A DNA stretch of 64,000 bases from Lysobacterales bacterium (GTDB lineage Bacteria > Pseudomonadota > Gammaproteobacteria > Xanthomonadales > SZUA-5), in NCBI GenBank assembly GCA_022841325.1, contig JALHRS010000029.1, positions 1 to 64,000 of the forward strand, given 5' to 3'. Under the pieces are notes generated by a model. That model was not told the origin of the DNA. It did no database searches and was given only the letters and a program-made list of their open reading frames with translations. The position numbers were made by a program, and so were the translations under genes. Shown one piece after another: positions 47,179 through 54,188 of the stretch (position 1 is its first letter; each line of letters begins with the position of its first letter).

Positions 47179-48158
47179 GTGCAGACCAGGAAAATGGAAA
47201 AGGGAAAAGGGAAAAAGGAAAAGCTGGCGTGCGCACAGCTTCGGCCTTCGCGCCGGCGAGTGTGGGCAATGTGGGTGTGGGATTTGATCTGCTCGGGCAT
47301 GCGCTGGAGGGGATTGGCGACCGGGTGACGGCGACGCGGATCGCTGAGCCGGTGGTGCGGGTGCGTAAGATCACCGGGGTGGTGACCGATCTGCCCTTCG
47401 ATCCGGAACACAACACGGCGGCGCGGGCCGTCGCCGCCTGGCGCGCGGCGCTGGACCTGGATTTCGGCATCGAGCTCGATATCGACAAGGGTATCCCGCT
47501 GGGTTCAGGCCTGGGTGGATCGGCAGCTTCGGCCACCGCGGCGCTGACCGCCGCCAATGCCCTGCTGGCCGAACCGCTGACGCCATCGCAGCTCTATCCC
47601 TATGCGCTGGAGGGCGAGCGCGCCGCCAGCGGCAGCCTGCATGGCGACAATGTCGGCCCGCAGTTGCTGGGGGGTCTGGTGCTGGCGACGCCCGACCGGC
47701 TGGTGCCGATTCCGGTGCCGCCGGGTCTGATTGCGGTGCTGGTACATCCGCACTTCGTGCTGGAGACGCGCAAGGCCCGTGAAGCCCTGCGCGGGGTGTT
47801 TGCACTGAGTGAATTCGTGGCCCAGAGCGAAGGCCTGGCGCTGGTGCTGGCCGGCTGCTACACCGGCAGTTTCGAGCTGATCCGTCGCGGTCTGCGCGAT
47901 GTGCTGATCGAACCGCGTCGTTCCTCGCTGATCCCGGGCTTTGCCGCCGTCAAGCAGGCCGCTCTGGACGCGGGCGCGCTGGGAGCCTCGATCTCCGGCG
48001 CCGGCCCCAGCGTGTTCGCCTGGTTCGAGCAGCGCGACGCCGCCGCGGCAGCGGGCGAGGCCATGGCCGCGGCTTTCGCCGACGCTGGGCTGGCCAGTGA
48101 CATCATCATCAGCGCCGTCGCCAACAGCGGTGCCAGCGTGATCAGCAGGAGCGAATGA
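47175..48158 (+). CDS. thrB: Homoserine kinase (GHMP family)
   Basis: A 327-residue kinase that phosphorylates homoserine. GHMP motif 1 is [19 protein letters not shown], motif 2 is [20 protein letters not shown] and motif 3 is [14 protein letters not shown]. The first codon is GTG overlapping the thrA stop, but the next residues [14 protein letters not shown] come from a (GGAAAAG)5 heptamer array and are unlike family N-termini. A second GTG at 47229 gives a start close to [10 protein letters not shown] and has AAGGA about 9 bases upstream. Either start may be used. Confidence 0.93.
   Translation: MSADQENGKGKREKGKAGVRTASAFAPASVGNVGVGFDLLGHALEGIGDRVTATRIAEPVVRVRKITGVVTDLPFDPEHNTAARAVAAWRAALDLDFGIELDIDKGIPLGSGLGGSAASATAALTAANALLAEPLTPSQLYPYALEGERAASGSLHGDNVGPQLLGGLVLATPDRLVPIPVPPGLIAVLVHPHFVLETRKAREALRGVFALSEFVAQSEGLALVLAGCYTGSFELIRRGLRDVLIEPRRSSLIPGFAAVKQAALDAGALGASISGAGPSVFAWFEQRDAAAAAGEAMAAAFADAGLASDIIISAVANSGASVISRSE
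47189..47223 (+). repeat. (GGAAAAG)5 heptamer array at the thrB 5' end
   Basis: GGAAAAT, GGAAAAG, GGAAAAG, GGAAAAA, GGAAAAG, lying between the two candidate GTG starts of thrB. Confidence 0.9.
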
Positions 48159-48161
48159 TCC

Positions 48162-49499
48162 ATGCGCTATTTCAGTACCCGCGATACCCGTCAGGAATGG
48201 CCGGTGACGCTGGATGCGGCGCTGTCGGCCGGGCTGGCTGCCGACGGCGGTCTGTACGTGCCGGAGCGCCTGCCGCAACTCGGAATCGCAGATTTCCAGG
48301 GTTGCCTGAGCCTGCCGGAAGTGGCCGAGCGCCTGCTGACGCCCTTCTTCGCCGGCAGCTCGCTGGCACCGAAGCTCGGCGAGATCTGTCGCGAGGCCCT
48401 GGATCTGCCGGTACCGATGGTCGAGATCGAGGCTGGCCGCAGCTGGCTGCTGGAGCTGTTTCACGGCCCCACCGCGGCTTTCAAGGATTTTGCTGCGCGC
48501 TTCCTGGCCGCCTGTCTGGCGCGATTGCGCACGCGCGATGACCCTTTGCGCACCGTGCTGGTGGCCACGTCGGGCGACACCGGCGGCGCCGTCGCGGCGG
48601 CATTCCACCGGCGCCCCGGCTTTCAGGTGGTCATCCTCTATCCAGATGGCCGGGTGTCGGCACGTCAGGCGCATCAGCTCGGCGCCTTTGGCGACAATGT
48701 CCATGCCTTCAAGGTGGACGGCAGTTTTGACGACTGCCAGCGCGTGATCAAACAGCTGCTCGGCGACCGCCAGCTGGCCTCGCGCTACGCCCTGACCAGC
48801 GCCAACAGCATCTCGCTGGGGCGTTTGCTGCCGCAGATGGCGTATTACGCCTATGCGGCTTTGAAGCTAGGTCGGGACCGGGGACCCGGGACCGGGAACC
48901 CGGGAGAGCAGCGGGTGGCGCCGACGCTGATCATTCCGACCGGTAACCTCGGTAACGCCCTGGCGGCAGTGCTGGTGCGGGAGATGGGACTGCCGCTGGG
49001 CGAGGTGCATTTCGCCACCAACGCCAATCCCACCCTGTCCGAGTTCTTCGGCGGTGGCGATTACCGCGGCCGTCCCAGTATTGCCACGCTGGCCAATGCC
49101 ATGGACGTCGGCGATCCCAGCAATTTTGAACGCCTGGCCTGGTTCTTCCGGAATCAGGACCTGCGTGCCAGTGGCATCCACGCCCACCGCGTGGACGACG
49201 CCCGCATTCGGGCTCGCATCGCCGAGGGCGAGCGCGACTATGGTCAGATCTGGTGCCCGCACACCGCTTGCGCGGTCGAGATCATGGCTACCTTGCGCCA
49301 GCAGGGCGACAAGTCCCCGATGCTGCTGGTCGCCACCGCCCATCCGGCCAAGTTCGATGATGTGGTCGAGCCCCTGATCGGGCACGCCGTGGATGTTCCG
49401 CCGGCGCTGGCAGCACTGCTGGCGCGGCCGGCCGAGGTGGAAACGCTGCCGGCCACCGCGGAGGCGCTCACTGAGCGGCTGCAGCAGGGCTGGATTTAG
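48162..49499 (+). CDS. thrC: Threonine synthase
   Basis: A 445-residue PLP enzyme converting O-phosphohomoserine to threonine. MRYFSTRDTRQEWPVTLDAA is the family start, ELFHGPTAAFKDFAARFLAA contains the PLP lysine, and TSGDTGGAVAAAFH and PTGNLGN bind cofactor phosphate. Between AALKLG and APTLIIP lies an insert of about 11 residues (RDRGPGTGNPG) encoded by a GGGACC-rich heptamer array. The gene is 4 bases past thrB and ends in TGG ATT TAG, where a 104-bp tandem duplication begins. The reading frame is intact through the insert. Confidence 0.95.
   Translation: MRYFSTRDTRQEWPVTLDAALSAGLAADGGLYVPERLPQLGIADFQGCLSLPEVAERLLTPFFAGSSLAPKLGEICREALDLPVPMVEIEAGRSWLLELFHGPTAAFKDFAARFLAACLARLRTRDDPLRTVLVATSGDTGGAVAAAFHRRPGFQVVILYPDGRVSARQAHQLGAFGDNVHAFKVDGSFDDCQRVIKQLLGDRQLASRYALTSANSISLGRLLPQMAYYAYAALKLGRDRGPGTGNPGEQRVAPTLIIPTGNLGNALAAVLVREMGLPLGEVHFATNANPTLSEFFGGGDYRGRPSIATLANAMDVGDPSNFERLAWFFRNQDLRASGIHAHRVDDARIRARIAEGERDYGQIWCPHTACAVEIMATLRQQGDKSPMLLVATAHPAKFDDVVEPLIGHAVDVPPALAALLARPAEVETLPATAEALTERLQQGWI
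48874..48904 (+). repeat. (GGGACCS)4 heptamer array inside thrC
   Basis: GGGACCG, GGGACCC, GGGACCG, GGAACCC, then GGG, in the coding frame. Confidence 0.88.
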
Positions 49500-49697
49500 G
49501 GTTTTCGGTTGTCGGTTGTCGGTTGTCGGTTGTCGGTTGTCGGAGCGAAGCCTGCGCCGTGGTAGCCCGGAACTGCGCGCAGCGCTGTCCGGGATGGATT
49601 TAGGGTGTCGGTTGTCGGTTGTCGGTTGTTGGTTGTCGGTTGTCGGAGCGAAGCCTGCGCCGTGGTAGCCCGGAACTGCGCGCAGCGCTGTCCGGGA
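49491..49697. repeat. 104-bp tandem duplication starting in the thrC stop region
   Basis: Unit 1 (49491-49594) and unit 2 (49595-49697) both start TGGATTTAGGG, carry five TCGGTTG heptamers (49505-49539 and 49608-49642), then AGCGAAGCCTGCGCCGTGGT and GTAGCCCGGAACTGCGCGCA. The last thrC codons TGG ATT TAG are thus duplicated. The gap continues with GAGCCGCTGCGCGGCAC at 49719. Confidence 0.9.
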
Positions 49698-49884
49698 GTG
49701 GACGCGGCAAAGCCCCGGTGAGCCGCTGCGCGGCACACGCGGGCTGGCAGATCCGAAGAGTTTCAGATTTCTCGTGAACCTCGTTCAGGTTGGGCTAGAG
49801 CCCGGTCTGCAAGGATGCAGCTTCCGTGGTCTGGCGCCTGCGCGCCGACTATGATGCATGGAGTACGCATAACCAGTGCCGAGC

Positions 49885-50106
49885 ATGTCGTCCTTGTTCC
49901 GAGTTGCATTGATCGCGTGGCTGTCGTTGTGGGCCGCCTGGCCCGCAGCTGCCGCCACCCTGAAGGAAGCGATCGAGCAGGTCGAACGGGAGACCGGCGG
50001 CAAGGTGCTGGCTGCCGATACCATTCGAACTCGTGGTACGGTTGTCTATCGCATCAAGGTATTGATGCCGGACGGTCGTGTACGCATTTTCCAGATTCCA
50101 GCCTGA
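49885..50106 (+). CDS. PepSY-like small exported protein
   Basis: A 73-residue protein with a signal peptide (MSSLFRVALIAWLSLWAAWP) and a PepSY-like pattern ATLKEAIEQVERETGGKVLA followed by GTVVYRIKVLMPDGRVRIFQ. A GTG start at 49876 is possible. PepSY proteins act in the periplasm, often as sensor-linked inhibitors of proteases. It lies 21 bases upstream of phoP in the same direction and probably shares its transcript. Confidence 0.82.
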   Translation: MSSLFRVALIAWLSLWAAWPAAAATLKEAIEQVERETGGKVLAADTIRTRGTVVYRIKVLMPDGRVRIFQIPA

Positions 50107-50127
50107 GCGCTTTCAAGGAGCCTGCCC

Positions 50128-50808
50128 ATGCGAGTCCTGTTGGTCGAAGACGAAGCACCCCTGCGTGAAACCCTGGCCGCGCGTCTGCAACGCGAGGGCT
50201 TTGCCGTGGATACCGCCGCCGATGGCGATGAGGGCGTGTACATGGGCAAGGAGGTACCCTTCGATGTCGCCATCGTCGACCTCGGCCTGCCCAAGCTGCC
50301 CGGGCTGGAAGTGGTCAAGCGCCTGCGCGAGTCCGGTCGTCGCTATCCGATCCTGATCCTGACCGCGCGCGGCAGCTGGGAAGACAAGGTCGAAGGCCTC
50401 AAGTGCGGGGCCGACGACTATCTGGTCAAGCCCTTCCACATCGAGGAACTGCTGGCGCGCATGAATGCGCTGGTGCGGCGCAGCGCCGGCTGGAGCAAGC
50501 CGCTGCTGGAGTGCGGCCCGGTGAAGCTCGACACCACGGCACAGTCGGTCACGGTCAATGACCAGTCGGTGGATCTGACCAGCTACGAGTACAAGGTGCT
50601 GGAGTACCTGATCCTGCACGCCGGTGAACTGGTGTCCAAGAGCGATCTGACCGAACACATCTACGAGCAGGATTTCGATCGCGACAGCAATGTCATCGAA
50701 GTCTTCATCGGGCGCCTGCGCAAGAAGCTCGATCCGGAAGGCGAGCTCAAGCCGATCGAGACCGTGCGTGGCCGCGGCTATCGCTTCTCGATTCCGCGGA
50801 CGTCCTGA
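50128..50808 (+). CDS. PhoP-like response regulator (OmpR family)
   Basis: A 226-residue regulator. Receiver domain with D8/E9 and phospho-acceptor D51 (VAIVDLGLPKLPG), Thr/Ala at ILTARGSWEDKVEG, and the winged-helix DNA-binding domain ending RDSNVIEVFIGRLRKKLDPE with VRGRGYRFS. AAGGAG lies 7 bases before the ATG. It pairs with the downstream kinase; homology pattern and partner make a PhoP/Mg2+-response role likely, not proven. Confidence 0.92.
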   Translation: MRVLLVEDEAPLRETLAARLQREGFAVDTAADGDEGVYMGKEVPFDVAIVDLGLPKLPGLEVVKRLRESGRRYPILILTARGSWEDKVEGLKCGADDYLVKPFHIEELLARMNALVRRSAGWSKPLLECGPVKLDTTAQSVTVNDQSVDLTSYEYKVLEYLILHAGELVSKSDLTEHIYEQDFDRDSNVIEVFIGRLRKKLDPEGELKPIETVRGRGYRFSIPRTS

Positions 50809-50924
50809 GGGCGCGTGAATGGTCGCGGCTGTTCCTGCCGCCTCTATTGCTACGATGATTTGCGTAGCAATGGAGGGGCAGGGGGCCCGGGAAGAGCTCG
50901 CAATGACGCCGGTCCGGCGCTCTT

Positions 50925-50993
50925 GTGGGTCCAGACTTGTCTGGACGCTTTTCAAGCACGCCGCCAGAAGCGTCCAGACAAGTCTGGACCTAC
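50925..50993. repeat. 69-bp inverted-repeat element, full copy 4 (between phoP and phoQ)
   Basis: GTGGGTCCAGACTTGTCTGG-ACGC and the opposed arm ending GGACCTAC with a 21-nt spacer. Outer bases GCTCTT and AAGAGC extend the pairing to about 30 bp. Confidence 0.92.
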
Positions 50994-51017
50994 AAGAGCC
51001 GGAAACCAGTAGCCTTT

Positions 51018-51080
51018 CCCCGTGCCCCGTGCCCCGTGCCCCGTGCCCCGTGCCCCGTGCCCCGTGCCCCGTGCCCCGTG
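51018..51080. repeat. (CCCCGTG)9 heptamer array
   Basis: Nine perfect units, 25 bases after the 69-bp element, preceded by GGAAACCAGTAGCCTTT. It is the longest array here. The 332-bp phoP-phoQ interval has no gene. Confidence 0.95.
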
Positions 51081-51140
51081 CCCCTTCTTTCACGTCTCAT
51101 GCCCGCTAATGACCTACAACCCCCTCAGTAAGCAAGCCTG

Positions 51141-52526
51141 ATGAGCACCAGGCGCCAATTCTCGCTGGCCGCGCGCTCGCTGCTGGCCGCCAGTCTGGTG
51201 CTGGCGGCCTTCATCGGGCTGACCGGCTATGCGCTGGAGCGGGCCTTCGAGAACTGGGCCTATTCGGTGCTGCGCGAGCGGCTGCAGTCGGTGCTGTATT
51301 CCTTTCTGGCCCGTACCGACATTTCGGTGGGCGGCGCCGTGCTGGTGCCAGAATTCCTGCCGGAGCCGCGTCTGGATCGCCCCGGTTCGGGCTTGTATGC
51401 CTCGGTGTATGCCGAGAACTTCCGCTGGGAATCGCGCTCGGCGCTGGATCGTGACCTGCCTTTCGAGGATGCGCTGAAGCCTGGTGAGATGACCTACAAG
51501 GGGCCGATCCGCACCCGCGTCGGCGGCGTCTACATGCTCAGCATGGGCGTGCTCTTCGAGGCCCGCTCGCCCAGCGGCAAGGATGTGCGACTGACCATCA
51601 ACGTCGGCGAGAACCAGAGTTCGGTCAAGCGCCAGATCGGCGCCTTCCGCGAAACCATGTGGGTGGTACTCGGTGGACTCGGGCTGCTGCTGCTGATGTT
51701 CCAGGCGCTGCTGCTGTTCTGGAGCCTGCGCCCGCTGCGTGCCGTGGCCCGCGACCTGTCGCTGGTCGAGCGCGGCGAGTCCGAGCAGCTGTCCGGCAAC
51801 TATCCGCTGGAACTGGCGGCACTGACCCGTGGACTCAACGATTTCATCCGCAGCGAGCGCGAGCATCTGCGGCGCTATCGCAACACCCTGGGCGATCTGG
51901 CCCACAGCCTGAAAACGCCGCTGGCAGTGATGCGTGGTCTGATCGAGAACGAGACCGAGGTCGACAAGCTCAAGCGCTCCGGCCTGGAGCAGGTGCTGCG
52001 CATGGACGAAATCGTCGCCTACCAGCTGGCCCGCGCCGCCAAATCCGGCCATCAGACCTACTCGGCGCCCTTGCCGGTGCTGGCCCATGCCGAGGAAATC
52101 GCGCTGACGCTGGAGAAGGTCTACGCCCGCAAGGGGGCGCTGGCCGAGTTCGAGGTCGACGAGCGCAGCGTGTTCCATGGCGACAAGGGCGATCTGATGG
52201 AACTGCTCGGCAATCTGCTCGACAACGCCTTCAAGTGGTGCAATTCGCGGGTGTTGCTGACCGCGGCTCCCATCGATCGGGCCCGCGCCCGTCGCCCGGG
52301 CCTGCTGCTACGGGTTGAAGATGACGGCCCGGGCATTCCGGAAGACAAGATCAGCGAAGTGCTCAAGCGCGGCGTGCGCGGCGACGAGCGTGTGCAGGGC
52401 CACGGCATCGGCCTGTCGATCATCGGCGACATCGTGGCCTCCTACGACGGCGAGATGAAGGTCAGCCGCTCCGAATCCCTGGGCGGCGCCTGTTTCGAGG
52501 TGCGCCTGCCGCCGTTGGGGCCGTAG
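51141..52526 (+). CDS. PhoQ-like sensor histidine kinase
   Basis: A 461-residue kinase. TM1 is at about 12-32, a periplasmic sensor of about 130 residues follows, TM2 is at about 172-192 (VVLGGLGLLLLMFQALLLFW), then a HAMP region, HisKA with His255 (GDLAHSLKTPLAVM), an N box ELLGNLLDNAFKWC, EDDGPGIPED and GHGIGLSI. The periplasmic domain has EFLPEPRLDRPGSGLYASVY as in PhoQ-like proteins of Xanthomonadales. It follows phoP after a 332-bp repeat block. Confidence 0.92.
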   Translation: MSTRRQFSLAARSLLAASLVLAAFIGLTGYALERAFENWAYSVLRERLQSVLYSFLARTDISVGGAVLVPEFLPEPRLDRPGSGLYASVYAENFRWESRSALDRDLPFEDALKPGEMTYKGPIRTRVGGVYMLSMGVLFEARSPSGKDVRLTINVGENQSSVKRQIGAFRETMWVVLGGLGLLLLMFQALLLFWSLRPLRAVARDLSLVERGESEQLSGNYPLELAALTRGLNDFIRSEREHLRRYRNTLGDLAHSLKTPLAVMRGLIENETEVDKLKRSGLEQVLRMDEIVAYQLARAAKSGHQTYSAPLPVLAHAEEIALTLEKVYARKGALAEFEVDERSVFHGDKGDLMELLGNLLDNAFKWCNSRVLLTAAPIDRARARRPGLLLRVEDDGPGIPEDKISEVLKRGVRGDERVQGHGIGLSIIGDIVASYDGEMKVSRSESLGGACFEVRLPPLGP

Positions 52527-52530
52527 GAGC

Positions 52531-52999
52531 GGGGGCAGGGGAGAAAAGGGGCAGGGGGCAGGGGAAGAGCCCGCGGCTGGGACAAGCGCGTTCTGCCGCC
52601 CATACCCTTCCAGAGCGTCATTGCGAGCCACCAGTTTCGGCCCGAAACTGCGTACGGGCCATGAACTGGCCTGCTGCGCGTAGCCTGGTGTGCCGCGCAG
52701 CGGCTCACCGGGGCTTTTTCGCGTCACCGCCCGGAGAGCGCTGCGCGCACTTCGGGCTACAAAAGCCGGCTATTGCCGGAATATGGAAATTCAATGGCCT
52801 ACGACAGGGTGTCGTGGAGAGGATCGCACTGACAGAGCAATCCAGGTCTGTTGAGATCCAGAATCTGGATGGCTTCCCCTGGATCAAGTTCGGGCTCGCA
52901 ACGACGCCAGTTTCGTGCTCTGGTAGGTCCAGACAAGTCTGAACCCACAAGAGCCAAAAGCCCGTAGCTTTCCCCGTGCCCCGTGCCCCGTGCCCCGTG
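52531..52999. repeat. Repeat block between phoQ and cysK
   Basis: In order: GGGGCAG-type heptamers (52531-52564), partial CATTGCGA mosaic (52616-52669), and the GTAGCC repeat with GAGCGCTGCGCGCACTTCGG (52678-52765). A collapsed 69-bp element (GTAGGTCCAGAC fused directly to AAGTCTGAACCCAC, 52923-52948) and (CCCCGTG)4 (52972-52999) end five bases before the cysK stop. No coding region. Confidence 0.85.
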
Positions 53000-53003
53000 C
53001 CCG

Positions 53004-53957
53004 CTACTGCGCCGCCAGCCACTCGTCGTCGGAACCCTCGGGCACGCCCTCGAACAGGAAGGTCGACAGGTAGCGCTCGCCGGTGTCGGGCAGCATTGCC
53101 AGGATCACGCTGCCGGGGCTGGCCTTGCGGGCCACTTCCAGCGCTGCAGCAAAGGTGGCGCCGGCGGAAATGCCGACGAACAGGCCTTCCTGATGCGCCA
53201 GCAGGCGCGCGGTGTCGCGGGCCGTCAGGTCATCGACCGGCACGTTGTCGTCGAAGACGCTGCGATCGAGTACCGCCGGCACGAAGTCCGGAGTCCAGCC
53301 CTGGATCTTGTGCGGTGCCCAGGGCTGGCCCGCGAGCAATCGTGCGCCGCTCGGCTCGGTAGTCACGATCTTGATGTCCGGTCTGGCCAGTTTGAGCATC
53401 TGTCCGGCGCCGGTCATGGTGCCGCCGGTACCCCAGCCGCTGACGAAATAGTCCAGCCGCCGGTTGGCGAAATCGCGCAGGATTTCGGGTCCGGTGGTGT
53501 TGCGGTGATAGGCCGGGTTGGCCGGATTCTCGAACTGCTGGGCCAGAAACCAGCCGTGCTTGCGGGCCAGTTCCTCGGCGCGCCGGACCATGCCGGTGCC
53601 GCGCTCGGCTGCCGGCGTCAGGATCACCCTGGCGCCATAGCCACGCATGATCTTGCGGCGTTCGATGGAAAAGGTCTCGACCATCACCGAGACGAAGGGA
53701 TAACCGCGGGCGGCGCACACCATCGCCAGAGCGATACCGGTATTGCCACTGGTGGCTTCAATGACGGTTTGCCCCGGCTTGAGCGTACCGCGGGCTTCGG
53801 CGTCCTGGATGATCGCCAGCGCCAGGCGATCCTTGACCGAGGCCCCGGGATTGAAGGACTCCACCTTCACGTACATCTCGACGCCCGGCGGGGCCAGTCG
53901 GTTGATGCGGACGACCGGCGTACCGCCGATGGTTTCCAGAATATTGTCGTAGATCAT
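53004..53957 (-). CDS. cysK: Cysteine synthase (O-acetylserine sulfhydrylase)
   Basis: A 317-residue PLP enzyme making cysteine from O-acetylserine and sulfide. MIYDNILETIGGTPVVRINR, PLP lysine K42 in NPGASVKDRLA, TSGNTGIALAM, and GWGTGGTMTGAGQML are typical. DTGERYLSTFLFEG closes the fold. It is convergent with phoQ across a repeat block and divergent from the GAF-GGDEF-EAL gene. Confidence 0.94.
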   Translation of the reverse strand: MIYDNILETIGGTPVVRINRLAPPGVEMYVKVESFNPGASVKDRLALAIIQDAEARGTLKPGQTVIEATSGNTGIALAMVCAARGYPFVSVMVETFSIERRKIMRGYGARVILTPAAERGTGMVRRAEELARKHGWFLAQQFENPANPAYHRNTTGPEILRDFANRRLDYFVSGWGTGGTMTGAGQMLKLARPDIKIVTTEPSGARLLAGQPWAPHKIQGWTPDFVPAVLDRSVFDDNVPVDDLTARDTARLLAHQEGLFVGISAGATFAAALEVARKASPGSVILAMLPDTGERYLSTFLFEGVPEGSDDEWLAAQ

Positions 53958-54188
53958 GATCTGCTCCGGGGACGCGCGCGGATTTTCGGAGCCCTATCCT
54001 GCAGCAGCCATCGGCTGAATGCCAATTCCCGATCGTTCATAAGCTCATGCCGGAATGGCGGTGCTCGCATCGGGGTTTTGTCGCAGTGACCGATGGAAAT
54101 CGTCGCAGGTGTCTGAATTTCCAGCTGGCCCGTCACCAAGGAGCCGCTCGTGGACTAATATGTAAGCAGGATCCACCGGGGCGAATGC

